DNA from: Nymphaea colorata
Taxonomy: Eukaryota > Streptophyta > Magnoliopsida > Nymphaeales > Nymphaeaceae
Direction of reading: 5' to 3'
DNA: 64,000 bases
Assembly: GCF_008831285.2 (NCBI RefSeq)
Contig: NC_045143.1
Span: forward strand, 14,533,151-14,597,150
Part shown: piece after piece, positions 10,253-20,636 of the stretch
How the letters are laid out: each line of letters begins with the position of its first letter
Numbering within the stretch: the stretch's first letter is position 1
Notes under the pieces: model-generated
What the model saw: only the letters and a program-made list of their open reading frames with translations
Databases searched by the model: none
What the model was told of the DNA's origin: nothing
Position numbers and translations under genes: made by a program

Positions 10253-10523
10253 AATATCTTGTATAGGGAACCGGGTCTGGATATGGACCCGGTCCCATGG
10301 GCGCGGGTACCGAGGGTGGCTCGGTACCCTAGGCGGGTCTCCCACTTATATAATCCCACTTATTGTGTAATGGTTGATCAAGGGGAAATAACATTCTCTC
10401 TCCTAGGGTTGCGGTTTTGCCCCTAGGTTAGAGCTTCTCCGTGGTTTTTCACCTCTTACTGAGGTTTTCCACATATATCGTGTGTTTCTTCTCCGTTCTC
10501 TTCTTGTGTTGCTTGTTTCTACA
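10247..10523 (+). repeat. Copia 1 3' LTR (277 bp)
   Basis: Same length as the 5' LTR. The four differences are all C/T or A/G transitions, consistent with cytosine-methylation decay after a recent insertion. Confidence 0.95.
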
Positions 10524-10573
10524 GTTTAGAAACAATATGATTTTTCCTTTTCGTTCTTCTTCAATGATGACAG
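10524..10573. other. 50 bp of pre-insertion host DNA between copia 1 and 2
   Basis: Begins with the right GTTTA duplication of copia 1 (10524-10528) and ends with the left GACAG duplication of copia 2 (10569-10573). It is the only surviving stretch of the original locus between the two insertions; no gene is visible in it. Confidence 0.85.
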
Positions 10574-10761
10574 TGTTGACGTGAGAGAAAGTGAGAGAGA
10601 AGAAAACACGTCCAACTTATTATTCATCACTTACCCTAGCCCTTACTTAAGGGAGAATTAGGGTAAAGAACAAAATTACAATGTAAACCAAAAAGTTATT
10701 GAGAATAATTAAAGAATAGTCAAGTTTTTTAATATTCCAAAAAACTACCTCAACATCAACA
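10574..10761 (-). repeat. Copia 2 3' LTR (188 bp)
   Basis: On the plus strand it starts TGTTGACGTGAG and ends CATCAACA, short inverted ends typical of an LTR. It abuts the element's polypurine tract. Confidence 0.93.
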
Positions 10762-10770
10762 CTCCCCCTC
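10762..10770 (-). other. Copia 2 polypurine tract
   Basis: The minus strand reads GAGGGGGAG immediately 5' of the 3' LTR. It overlaps the end of the RNase H frame. Confidence 0.85.
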
Positions 10771-12408
10771 AAGTTGGAGCATAGATATCTACCATGCTCA
10801 GCTTGTTACAACACTTTGAAAATTCACTAATTGCAAGAGCTTTAGTAAAGATATCAACAGTTTGTTCTTTAGAGATCACGTGAGTTGTAGAAACCACTCC
10901 TCCTTGAACTAAATCACGAATGTAATGACAGTCTACTTCAGTGTGTTTAGTTCTTTCGTGAAAGACTGGGCTATTTGCAATATAGGTGGCTGCCCTGTTA
11001 TCACAAAACATTGTCATAGGTAGTTGAACTGGAATGTCAAGACTTTCAAGCATGGATTTAACCCATGTTAATTCTGCTGCCGTTTGGGCCATGACCCTAT
11101 ATTCTGACTCAGCACTAGACCGTGAGACCACATTCTATTTCTTGCTCCTCCAAGATATAAGATTCCTTTCTACAAAAACACAAAATCCAATAGTAGATTT
11201 TTTATCTTCAACAGATCCTGCATAGTCTACATCACTATAGACTTGGACATCTAAGGGTTTCCCTTTCTTTAATAGTAGTCCTTCACCAGGAGAGGACTTT
11301 AAGTATTTGAGTATCATCAATGCAGCTTCCCAATGAATCTTCCTTGGTTTCTCCATAAATTGACTTAGTTTTCCCACTGTAAAACTAATATCCGGTCTTG
11401 TAACTGTCACATAAAGAAGCTTTCCAATTAAGGATCTATGCATCTTGGATTCTACAAGTTCTGACTGCTCATCATGTAGGTGCAATCGTGGATTCATGGG
11501 AATGGTGGCAGGTTTTGCCGCCAACATTCCAGTTTCTTGCAATAAGTCTAAAATGTACTTTCTTTGAGAGAGAACTATTCCTTCCTTACCACGAGCCACT
11601 TCTATTCCAAAAAAATACCTCAAGTGTCCAAGATCTTTTGTGACAAAGTGCTTTTGAAGAAATTCTTTGGTCTCAGATATACCTTGTTTATAGTTGCCGG
11701 TCAATATAATATCATCAACATTTACTGCCAAGATAACCGTACCCAACTTTCCCTTCTTAACAAACACTGAATGATCAAGAGGTGACCTCTTGAATCCACT
11801 CTGTGAGACAATATAGACAATTTATGAAACCACGCACGGGGACTTTGTTTCAATCCATATATGGCCTTCCGTAATTTGCACACCTTCCCACACTCTTCCT
11901 GAACCTCGAAGCCAGGTGGTTGTTGCATATAAACTGTCTCCTCAAGATCGCCATACAAGAATGCATTTTTGACATCTAATTGATGCATTTGCCAGTCATA
12001 GTGAACTACAAGACAAATCAAGAGGCGAATGATACCTAGCCGAGCCATGGTGAGAATGTGTCAAAGAAATCAATACCATATAGTATATCCTTTTGCGGCC
12101 AGCCAAGCTTTATAGCGTTCAAGGGTGCCATCTGCATGGTATTTGACAGTGAATACCCATTTGGATCCAACAATATCACAACCGGAAGGAGGAGCAACAA
12201 GGTCCCACGTGTGGCGTTCCTGTAAATTATGTATTTCCTCTTCCATAGCCTGGCGCCAGTTGGGGTCTAGTAATGCTTGCTGATGACATGTTGAAGTAGT
12301 ATGAGTAGACAGAGCATGAATGAATTGTCGCACCTTGTCACTTACATATTCAGACGTCACAAACTGTGAAATGGGATGAATGGTGCACTGACGTTTACCC
12401 TTCCGCAA
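10769..12408 (-). pseudogene. Copia 2 reverse transcriptase and RNase H
   Basis: Minus strand from 12408: MEEEIHNLQERHTWDLV, GSKWVFTVKYHADGTLERYK, then a short deletion and stop near 12070, then QLDVKNAFLYGDLEETVYM, YGLKQSPRAWF, a frameshift near 11765, and the catalytic region. The YVDD box is NVDD (Asn codon at 11720-11722), so the conserved Tyr is lost although both Asp remain. RNase H follows: VYSDVDYAGS, a stop at 11135-11137, then SRSSAESEYRVMA, FCDNRAATYIANSP and KHTEVDCHYIRD. At least two frameshifts and three stops. Non-functional. Confidence 0.92.
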
Positions 12409-12464
12409 GGCAATAGGAAGATCCTGCGAGTCAGAGAATACCAGAGGTGAGGAATCAGGTACAC

Positions 12465-13930
12465 TTACCTCAGGAGAGGATGATGGAGGAGAGCCATGTG
12501 AGAGATCCTGTCGGCGAGAGTAGAACTTGGAAGGGACATCAGCGGGAAAGGTGGGATTGGCAAAGGGTATTGAGGGAGACTTTCAGGGCAAGAGGTAGAT
12601 GGTTGTGGGAAATATGGACGAGACTCAAAGAATGTGACGTCCGCACTGACATACTCTTTTTGGGTGAGAAGGTCAAAGCATTTATAGCCTCGTTGGTTCT
12701 TGGGATAACCAATGAAGATACATTTTCGAGCTTGAGTAACAAGTTTATCTCGCTTTGGTCCAAGGATATGAACAAAACATGTGCATCCGAACACACGAGG
12801 TGGAGTTTGAAACAATGGACGATTCAGGTAAAGCATTTGAATTGGAATTTTGTTAAGTATAGATGAGGATGGTAGGCGATTAATGAGGTAACAAGCAGTT
12901 AGGATCGCACCCCCCGAAAAGTAAGATGGTACATGGCTTTGTATCATATGAGTACGAGAAATTTCCAACAAATGTCGATGTTTTCTCTCTGCAACACCAT
13001 TCTGTTGCGAGGTATGTGGACAGGTGAATTGAGGAACAATTTCATGTTTTGAGTAAAATTGTAAAAGATTGGACGATTTGAATTCAAGAGCATTGTCAGT
13101 GCGAACAGACTTAACAGAATTTCCAAATTGAGTTTTTATTTCAATAATAAGATTTTGAAGAATACATATAGCTACAGTACGTTCCTTTAAAAGGAAAACC
13201 CAACTGACACGAGAGAAATCATCAACTACGACCAGATAATACCAAAATTTAAACCGGCTAGCAGTACGGCTAGGCCCCCACACATCAACATGAAGTAAAT
13301 CAAACAAACTATGACTCGAAGGACTTAGACTCGAAGGAAAACTACTCCTAGTGTGTTTCCCAAGTTGACAGGCTTCACACTGGAGTGACTCTGACATGGA
13401 AAGCTGAGGAAACAAGCAACAAAGTTTTAAGACTGATGGATGCCCAAGTCTGAGATGCCATTGAAGACTGGTAGGTTTGGAAGGAATTGATGTAGCAGCT
13501 GTGTCCATGGCCTCAGACAGGAAATAGACTCCTCGTTCATGGCCTCCACCAATCATCATCCCAGTTTGCAAGTCCTGAAACCAACACGAACCAGGATAAA
13601 AAATGACTTTACAGTTCAAATCATGAGTCAACCCTTTAACTGAGAGAAGATGAGTGGTAAAGTTAGGAGCAAACAACACGTTATTCACAGTTAAACAATC
13701 AGAAATTTTCACACTGCCCCAGCTGATAATAAGTGAAAATCTCCCATTTGCAAGCTTCACCTGTCTAGGTTGAGGAAAATGGTGAAGCACAGTGAATAGG
13801 TTTGGTCGACTGCAAAAGTGCTTGGAGGCTCCAGAATCAATAATCCATGACATACCTGGATCTTGGTTCTGCATAGTGGTGGAAAAAGCAAAATCACTCA
13901 CACCTGTAGATGCCAAGGAGGAAGATTAAG
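12465..13930 (-). pseudogene. Copia 2 protease and integrase
   Basis: One long open stretch on the minus strand. The protease site Asp-Ser-Gly is intact at 13830-13838 (WIIDSGASKHF). The GAG-pre-integrase motif LQWHLRLGHPS follows. The integrase catalytic triad is complete: Asp in LLHVDVWGPS, Asp in SVRTDNALEF, Glu in QQNGVAERKHRH. The C-terminal module (PRVFGCTCFVHI, KCIFIGYPKNQRGYKCFD, VTFFESRPYF) is present. An in-frame TAA at about 13928-13930 separates it from gag. This is the best-preserved part of an otherwise broken element. Confidence 0.93.
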
Positions 13931-14102
13931 TTTTCTGAGCCAGAAATTGTTCATACTCTGATTTACTCATACTAACAGTGACCTTTTTTGCATTTGATTC
14001 TGTATGGTCATCTTCAACATGTGAAGCTTTTGGGATATGAGACGAACTCTTGATCTGTGATGACTCAGATCCTCAAATCATTGGGCGATCATGTTTATTC
14101 CA

Positions 14103-14669
14103 ACATCTATCTTCTAAATGACAAAGTCTTCCACAGAACGTGCATTGAAATCTACCACGTCCACCTCCTAAACTACGACCTCCTCTCCTTCTATTGAAGG
14201 CCTGTCCTCAGCTTCTTGAGATGGCTAAGGACCACCCACGACCTCCTGGGTCAGCTAATGCTGAAGAGGGTGCATGAGTTGAGGATGGAGATAGAGTCAC
14301 CGCCAGACGACTTAGCCTGTCATAGGCCTCAGCAAGGTGTGGAATTTCAGCCCTATTCAACATTTGGGCTTTGGCCACTGCAAAATTAGGAGACAACCCA
14401 GCTAAAAATTTCGCCACCATGTGCTGCTCAAAGTGGGTTTTGTAGCATGATTGACACGGGGGACGTAGGGTTTTGAGCCTCTCATAGGCTGATTTGACTG
14501 TCGCAAAGTATTGGGCTAGATCTGAGTCACCTTGTTGGAGTTTGAGAAGTTCTTCTTGAACCTGCAAGACTTTGCTCATATTTTTATCGTGAGAGTAAGT
14601 TTGCTTCAGAAATTCTCACATATGCTTGGCAGGTATAATACGCAATCGTAAGAGTGATGTGTGCATGCA
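14103..14669 (-). pseudogene. Copia 2 gag, C-terminal part
   Basis: Minus strand continuation of gag after the copia 3 insertion: KQTYSHDKNMSKVLQVQEEL and LQQGDSDLAQYFATVKSAYE, then an in-frame TGA at 14208, then a CCHC zinc knuckle CTFCGRLCHLEDRC (CX2CX4HX4C, at 14103-14144) in the same frame. Further in-frame stops follow before the protease. The frame of the knuckle, Gag body and protease-integrase is shared, so only point stops separate them. Confidence 0.88.
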
Positions 14670-14674
14670 CGCTA
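14670..14674. repeat. Target-site duplication of copia 3 (left), CGCTA
   Basis: CGCTA is repeated at 19739-19743, proving that copia 3 inserted into copia 2 gag. Confidence 0.95.
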
Positions 14675-14946
14675 TGTAAGAATCTTCACAAAGTACTCGT
14701 CTCTCCGTATGCAAAACAGATATATTGAGAGGAGAGGATGAAAGAAGACGATGGAGGAAAGGGAGCAGCCGGCTTAACACTGCCCTGCGTTCCTTAATCT
14801 TTAATTAAAAGAATAACCCTAATAGGTTACAACAGATTTGTACATAAAATTATAAAATATTACAAGAGAGCCACCGCCTAAATTAGGCGTGTGGATATAA
14901 GGAGAATGGATCGGGTCTGAACAGACCCGATCCCCATACGCTAACA
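14675..14946 (-). repeat. Copia 3 3' LTR (272 bp)
   Basis: Plus strand starts TGTAAGAATC and ends ACGCTAACA. Contains a perfect 12-bp-arm hairpin at 14908-14933. Confidence 0.95.
14908..14933. repeat. Perfect LTR hairpin, 12-bp arms
   Basis: GGATCGGGTCTG (14908-14919) and CAGACCCGATCC (14922-14933) are exact reverse complements around AA. In the other LTR copy one arm has a single A for G change. It lies near the LTR end, which corresponds to the start of the element RNA on the minus strand (U3 side), so it may be a transcript or promoter structure. Confidence 0.9.
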
Positions 14947-14955
14947 GCTCCCCTC
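14947..14955 (-). other. Copia 3 polypurine tract
   Basis: The minus strand reads GAGGGGAGC next to the 3' LTR, the plus-strand primer site. Confidence 0.85.
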
Positions 14956-15041
14956 AAGTTGTGCATGAGATTTGATCATGCACAACTTGTTCTTCAAATC
15001 CCAAAAATGCTGCCCTGTGAGACCTTTGGTAAAAAGATCAG

Positions 15042-17132
15042 CTATCTGTTCATTGGTGGATATATAAGTAGGCAAGATCTCGGCTTCTTCAACCTTCTAC
15101 GAATGAAATGTTGATCAATCTCTATATGTTTGGTGCGATTATGCAAAATGGGATTGAAAGCAATTTTTATCGCACTTTGATTGTCACATAGTAATGATGA
15201 CCGAACAATAGGAAGATTGAGCTCCCTAAGTAAATGACGTAACCATGACGCTTCAGCCGTCCCTGCAGCCATTGCTCTATACTCTGCCTCAGTGCTAGAT
15301 CGTGCAACAGCACGCTGCTTTTTACTGCTCCAACAAATGAGATTAGAATCAAGAAAGAGACAGAAACCTGAAACTGATCGTTGGTCATCGGGATCGCCTG
15401 CCCAGTCGGCATCAGTATATGTATATATGCTATGTCCAAGAGAAACATTAGAACATTTGGTGTAGACTAGTCCATCTCCAAGAGTAGCTTTGAGATACCG
15501 TAGGATCCGCTTAGCAGCATCCATATGTCCTTCAGTGGGTGCATGCATGAACTGAGAAATCTGATTTACAGCATATACTATGTCTGGGAGAGTAAAGGTA
15601 ATATATTGTAACATACCAACAATGCTGCGATAGAATGTGGGATTGGAATATGCAGCAGTTCCATCAGATGCAGTCAATTTAGTATTCAGAACACTGGGGG
15701 TAGTGATGGGTTTGCAATTAGTCATACCTGCCCTGTCCAAAACATCAAGGGTATACTTGTGTTGTGTAAGAGTCAAACTATCATTTGTCCTGTCAAGTTC
15801 AACACCCAAAAAATATCGTAATTCTCCCAGATCCTTCATCTTGAATTCTTGCTTCAACATACCTTTAACATAAGATATATGTGAAGAAGAATTCCCAGTT
15901 ATAACAATATCATCAACATAGATAAGTAACCAGGTGGTAGCTTCTCCAGTGCGATAGATAAACAAAGAGTGATCGAGAGAGCTTCGGAGAAAACCAACTT
16001 GTTGTATGTGATGAGAAAAACGATCAAACCATGACCTAGAAGCTTGCTTCAACCCATATAGAAACTTGTGTAATTTGCAAACCCATTTTTGAGAATCATG
16101 AGTAGTGTAGCCGGGAGGTTGCTCCATGTATACCTCTTCCTTAAGAATTCCATGAAGAAAAGCATTTTTGACATCTAACTGATAGAGAGGCCATCCATAC
16201 GAGACTGCAAGAGAAATAATCACACGGATTGTTCCCATCTTGATGACTGGACTGAATGTTTGATCATAATTTTCTCCACATTGTTGAGTGAAACCGCGCG
16301 CCACAAGTCGTGCTTTATACCGATCAATGCTACCATCTGGTTTATATTTCAGTTTATAAACCCATTTGGATCCCACAACATTCTTATCAGCTGGACGAGG
16401 GACAATCTGCCAAGTCTGACATTCATGCAAGGCTGCCATTTCCTCATTCATAGCTTCAACCCAACATTTTTCCTTACTCGCATTGTGATAAGATGTTGGT
16501 TCCACCTTTTTGCTGACTCCTGTCATAAACAGCTGAAAATCCAAAGAAAAACTGTTATAGCTCACCCATCTATCAATAGGATGTCGCACGCGTTGTGATT
16601 GGCGTGGAACTGCAGTAGGAACTGATCGCCTAGAATACGCCAGGCCTGAGAACCGATTATGCATAGGTGGCTCACTGGGCTGAGAAGATGAAGGCATGCT
16701 GTCCAAGGAAGTAGTGCTGCTCAAGGAACTACTTACAGATGTCTCGGGCTCATTAACAACTTGCTCATTGTGCTCAGTCAACATTGCTGCCCCTTGTCTT
16801 AAGATTTCAGCATGAAGCCAAGTATCATAAACTTCATTTTTGTCCTTGAGTGTCACAGAAGTAGCCTTGGGATCCTGTAACCTGTTCTCATCAAAGACAA
16901 CATGCCGTGAAATATGTACACGCCCAGTTTTAGGGTTGTAACACCTATAACCCTTGTAATTTTCTGCATACCCTATAAATCTACATAAAACAGCACGATC
17001 TTGAAATTTGTTTCGCAAGGAAACATCAACATGCACATAGCACACACATCCAAAAACACACAACTCCTCATAACGTGGCTGCTCTTGGTGTAAAAGAAAA
17101 AATGGTGATTTTCCATCAAGCAAAGCCAATGG
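15042..17132 (-). pseudogene. Copia 3 integrase C-terminus, reverse transcriptase and RNase H
   Basis: A 695-codon open stretch on the minus strand. It begins inside the integrase C-terminal module (FVFGCVCYVHV-like, FIGYAENYKGYRCYN, HVVFDE). Reverse transcriptase motifs follow: MNEEMAALHECQTWQIV, GSKWVYKLKYKPDGSIDRYK, QLDVKNAFLHGILKEEVYM, YGLKQASRSWFDRF and an intact YVDD at 15909-15920. RNase H ends the frame (YTDADWAGD, SSTEAEYRAMAAG, LLCDNQSAIKIA, KHIEIDQHFIR). All key acidic residues are present. It is cut from upstream integrase only by a TAG at 17133-17135. Classed as pseudogene for that reason. Confidence 0.95.
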
Positions 17133-17135
17133 CTA

Positions 17136-17948
17136 TCGATTTATAACATGTACAGCCGTATGGAAAGCCTCGGTCCACAATGTCATAGGTAAGTCTGTTT
17201 CATGCATCATGCTAAGTGCACTTTCAACAATATGCTTATGTTTCCTTTCAGCAATTCCGTTTTGCTGAGGTGTATGCGGACATGAAATTTGTCTAGTGAT
17301 CCCATTATCTAGTAAGTACTCAGTAAATTCATTAGAAATAAATTCACCACCACCATCATATTGAAAATGCACAATATTACTGGAGTATTTATTTTGAACC
17401 AAGGCATGAAATTGAGTGAATAAGCGAAAAACTTCTGATTTGTGTTTCATGAAATGGATCCAAGTATATCGGGAATATGAATCAACAAAAATGACATAGT
17501 ATCTACTCCCAGAAGAAGAAGGAACTGGAGCAGGCCCCCAAACATCAGAATATATGGTGTCAAAAACCTTTGGAGCTCTTTTATTTATTAATTGAAAAGG
17601 AAGGGCATGGCAGATATGACAACTCGAGCACATGCTGGACTCACTGACAGAACTCAGACTGGACTTATCTAAGAGCCCGTCTGCAACAAGATTTTGAACA
17701 AAAGATTGACTACAATGAGCTAACCGACCATGCCAAATGGATGGTTTATTATACTCTGTGACATTGACTTCACTATGACTTGGAAAACATGAATCGGAAA
17801 GGTGAGATTTTGACATCTGTGGAGCTCCTTCAAGGACATACATATCTCCTTTGCGAGTGCCCTCAGCGAATGTCTTCTTGGTTCGAGCATCCTTGACATA
17901 AACAGAAGAGGGTGTGAATTCAACAGAGGATTGAGTATCATCAATAAG
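17136..17948 (-). pseudogene. Copia 3 integrase core
   Basis: Same frame as gag and RT. After the TAG at 17949-17951 the frame continues through a GAG-pre-integrase motif (SIWHGRLAHCS) and the zinc region (CSSCHICHALPF) to a complete catalytic triad: Asp in IYSDVWGPAP, Asp in FQYDGGGEFIS and Glu in QQNGIAERKHKH. It ends at TAG 17133-17135 inside the sequence that leads to the C-terminal module. The two stops look like single-base changes. Confidence 0.94.
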
Positions 17949-19242
17949 CTAGGACACTGAAATAATATTTTTCTTGACACTTGGAACAACAAGAACATTC
18001 TTTAATGGAATCGAAGAAGAGCCCATAGAAATTTGTACATTTTCAATTTGTGATATTGTGTGATGGGAACCATCTCCCGTGACAACTGAGCCTTTATCTA
18101 AATAAGGGAGAGCTCTAGAGAGATTACCTGCGTCACTAGTAACATGAGCTGCTGCTCCAGAGTCCACATACCATTCTCCTTGCTCGTTTTGTTTCAAATG
18201 AAGCTTAGACAGGGCTGTCATGAGGAGTTGTTGTACGTCTGCTGAAACATTAGATCCAGATGAGGATGAAGCTGACCCTGCTGCTGCCTTGTTCTCACGT
18301 CTAATCTGATTATTTTTGTTCTGCGGGTTGTGCCAACATTCTGACTTTACATGCCCCCTCTTGTTGCAATAGAAACAAGTCGGAACCCTTCTAGATGTGG
18401 CAGAAGTAGTGTTCATGCCCTGTGGTGTTGGGAGAATCCCTCTTCCCATTCCTGCCTGAGGAATCCAAGTACGAGTGCGATTCCCTTGCAATGCATGTGT
18501 CCCTGTGATCAGTACATTGTGACTGTTGGAAGGAATCAAATTCTGTCGCTGAACACGACTAGCTTCGTGTTGGAATAATTTAGCCTTGAGATCTTCGAAA
18601 GATGGAAGAATAGGTAGGACTTCCAAGGTTGTGCAAAAAATATCAAAATCTGTTCCCAGTCCACTCAAGGCTTGTTGCACTTTGTCCTTGTCGCTGACGG
18701 GATGTCCAATGGCAGCAAGTTGATCACTTACACTTTTAATTTCATTCAAATATTCCAAAACAGTACGCGTCCCACGCTTGATGTCCTGAAATTGCCTTCT
18801 TAACTGCAGAAAACGTGCTTCGGATACTTGAGAATACGTGGTGGCAAGGGTAGACCACAACTCTAGGGCTGTTAAATCATCATCAATACCTCCTAATACT
18901 TCCTCTGACAAAGTAGAAGTAATATAGGCAACAAGGGACTGGTCGTGAGCCAGCCAAGCTTCATACTCAGGATTATTTTCAGTAATGGTTTCATATTCAA
19001 ATATGATTTCACTCATAGCCGCAGCCCCAGCAGCTTGATCTCCCACTACAGTCTTCTTCACTTCACGGTCAATATACATAGGAGGTGCTGGAGTGGTCCA
19101 ATCGATATGCCCGTAGAGTCTGACTTTTAATAAAAGGGACTATTTGACGTTTCCAAGTCAAATAGTTACTATGATTCAGCTTTTGAGAAATAAGTTGGGA
19201 GAGAAAGCTAGAAGATAGAAGAGAGGGAGTTGGCTGATCCAT
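17949..19242 (-). pseudogene. Copia 3 gag and protease
   Basis: ATG at 19242 starts a typical copia Gag (LISQKLNHSNYLTWKRQIVP). A frameshift lies at about 19105-19115; the correct frame then runs 376 codons from 19079. It includes the Gag body (ALELWSTLATTYSQVSEARF, LRRQFQDIKRGTRTVLEYLN), the zinc knuckle CFYCNKRGHVKSEC (CX2CX4HX4C, near 18344-18385) and the protease active site Asp-Ser-Gly at 18156-18164 (WYVDSGAAAHVTS). It ends at TAG 17949-17951, directly before the integrase region. One frameshift and one stop are the only visible defects. Confidence 0.94.
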
Positions 19243-19449
19243 AATTGATTTAGGGCAACGACAGAAATTAGGGCAAAACGATGAGAAAATTAGGGCACAA
19301 CGATTAGGGCAAATCAATGAGGGCAAATCACGCAAGATTTAGGGCAGAAACTGAAAAGAGGGATGACCACGCCAGAAAAGAAAGAATTTAGGGCAGATTA
19401 GGGCTAATCACATCAAACTGAAATCACTCACCGGAGGACGATGCAACCT

Positions 19450-19462
19450 GGCTCTAATACCA
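19450..19462 (-). other. Copia 3 primer-binding site
   Basis: The minus strand reads TGGTATTAGAGCC next to the 5' LTR, one mismatch from the tRNA-iMet site. Confidence 0.9.
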
Positions 19463-19738
19463 TGTAAGAATCTTCACAAAGTACTCGTCTCTCCGTATGC
19501 AAAACAGATATATTGAGAGGAGAGGATGAAAGAAGACGATGGAGGAAAGGGAGCAGCCGGCTTAACACTGCCCTGCGTTCCTTAATCTTTAATTAAAAGA
19601 ATAACCCTAATAGGTTACAACAGATTTGTACATAAAATTATAAAATATTACAAGAGAGCCACCGCCTAGTAACTTTAGGCGTGTGGATATAAGGAGAATG
19701 GATCAGGTCTGAACAGACCCGATCCCCATACGCTAACA
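19463..19738 (-). repeat. Copia 3 5' LTR (276 bp)
   Basis: Differs from the 3' LTR by one substitution in the hairpin arm and by a 4-bp length change between the GCCTA and TAGGC blocks near 19665-19680. Followed by the right CGCTA target duplication (19739-19743). Confidence 0.95.
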
Positions 19739-19743
19739 CGCTA

Positions 19744-19988
19744 TTCATAACCTATGACATAACAGTATTGTTATCTTCCTCCCATGTAAAATATTTTCCT
19801 GTCTTAGTTAGGGGTTCTTCCTCCTCAATAACATGTTTCTTTCTGTGCCCCTTAACAGACATCATAAATACGCGAGACCAGATTTCATAGTTTGAGCCGT
19901 CTAACTTCACGGTAGAACCAAATGAAAGAAGATTTCCAGAGACTTTATATTCTCTCTGCGTATCAACAATAGTATCTCTCTGCTCCAT
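19744..19988 (-). pseudogene. Copia 2 gag, N-terminal part
   Basis: ATG at 19988 starts Gag of copia 2 (MEQRDTIVDTQREY, then FGSTVKLDGSNYEIWSRVFM, a copia Gag signature). The frame runs into the copia 3 insertion site at 19743; the rest of this Gag is at 14669-14103, about 5 kb away. The upstream leader (19989-20623) holds a 58-bp tandem repeat and no other gene. Confidence 0.88.
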
Positions 19989-20310
19989 AGTGAAGATCAA
20001 ACAAAAATCTCTGCACACTTTGTAGACTGCTGGATAAAAAATGAACGTGCAGGAAAAAAAATCCAGTCACAGATTTTAACATCTAGATGCTGTTAACATG
20101 CATTCAAAGCAGGTAGCAGTCACACCTCCTTCACGACCCTGAACAGCAGAAAACTTTGTCGATAATTACTGCTGAGAAACAAACTTACAGACGAAGACTG
20201 CCACTGCTTTTTTTGTTCCCAACCTCAACTCTCAAACAGCAAGTCCACATCTTGCTGTTCCACAATCAGCAACATCAACAAGCCATCTCCACGATCAGCA
20301 GCAGCAACAA

Positions 20311-20426
20311 GCAATCTCTGATCAGCAACAGCGACAGGATCCCAGCAGCCACACCATGTCAGTGACAGGCAATCTTTGATCAGCAACAACGACAAGATCC
20401 CAGCAGCCACACCATGTTCCACTAGT
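20311..20426. repeat. 58-bp tandem repeat in copia 2 leader
   Basis: The block that starts GCAATCTCTGATCAGCAACA at 20311 recurs at 20369 with few changes, both ending near CCAGCAGCCACACCATGT. It lies in the untranslated leader between primer site and gag. Confidence 0.85.
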
Positions 20427-20623
20427 GGATCTGATCACGCGTTCCACATAGGCGTGATCAGATTCCACCCACCAGTGAGCAGTAGAGAGAAGAAGAAGAA
20501 GAAGAAGGAAATGAGAAAGGAAAGGGTTAGACAAGAGAGGAGGAAGAAGAAATCTAACAGTCACCAGAGAGGAGATCACTGGAAATCTGCCAGTCGCCGG
20601 CAGCCTGAAGTGATCACGCCGCT

Positions 20624-20636
20624 GGCTCTGATTCCA
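20624..20636 (-). other. Copia 2 primer-binding site
   Basis: The minus strand reads TGGAATCAGAGCC, one mismatch from the tRNA-iMet site, directly next to the 5' LTR. Confidence 0.9.

Larger units (their letters stand above)
3632..10523 (+). mobile_element. Copia retrotransposon 1 (6.9 kb, carries antisense gypsy insert)
   Basis: A complete Ty1/copia structure: two 277-bp LTRs (3632-3908 and 10247-10523), a perfect tRNA-iMet primer-binding site, gag, protease, integrase, reverse transcriptase, RNase H (copia order), a polypurine tract and an exact 5-bp target duplication GTTTA. The LTRs differ at 4 of 277 positions, all transitions, so insertion was fairly recent. The coding part is broken by stops, a frameshift, a lost integrase Asp, and about 1.65 kb of antisense gypsy sequence between integrase and reverse transcriptase. 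It can no longer move by itself but could be moved in trans. Confidence 0.95.
14675..19738 (-). mobile_element. Copia retrotransposon 3 (5.06 kb), nested in copia 2
   Basis: Minus-strand copia element with LTRs at 14675-14946 (272 bp) and 19463-19738 (276 bp), an exact CGCTA target duplication, primer-binding site, polypurine tract and a nearly continuous gag-pol. The two LTRs differ by one substitution and one local 4-bp length change within a short palindromic stretch, so this is the youngest insertion here. The polyprotein frame (frame shared by 19079, 17843 and 17129) is interrupted by only two in-frame TAG codons (17949-17951 and 17133-17135) plus one frameshift near the gag start. All catalytic motifs are present. 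Confidence 0.96.
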
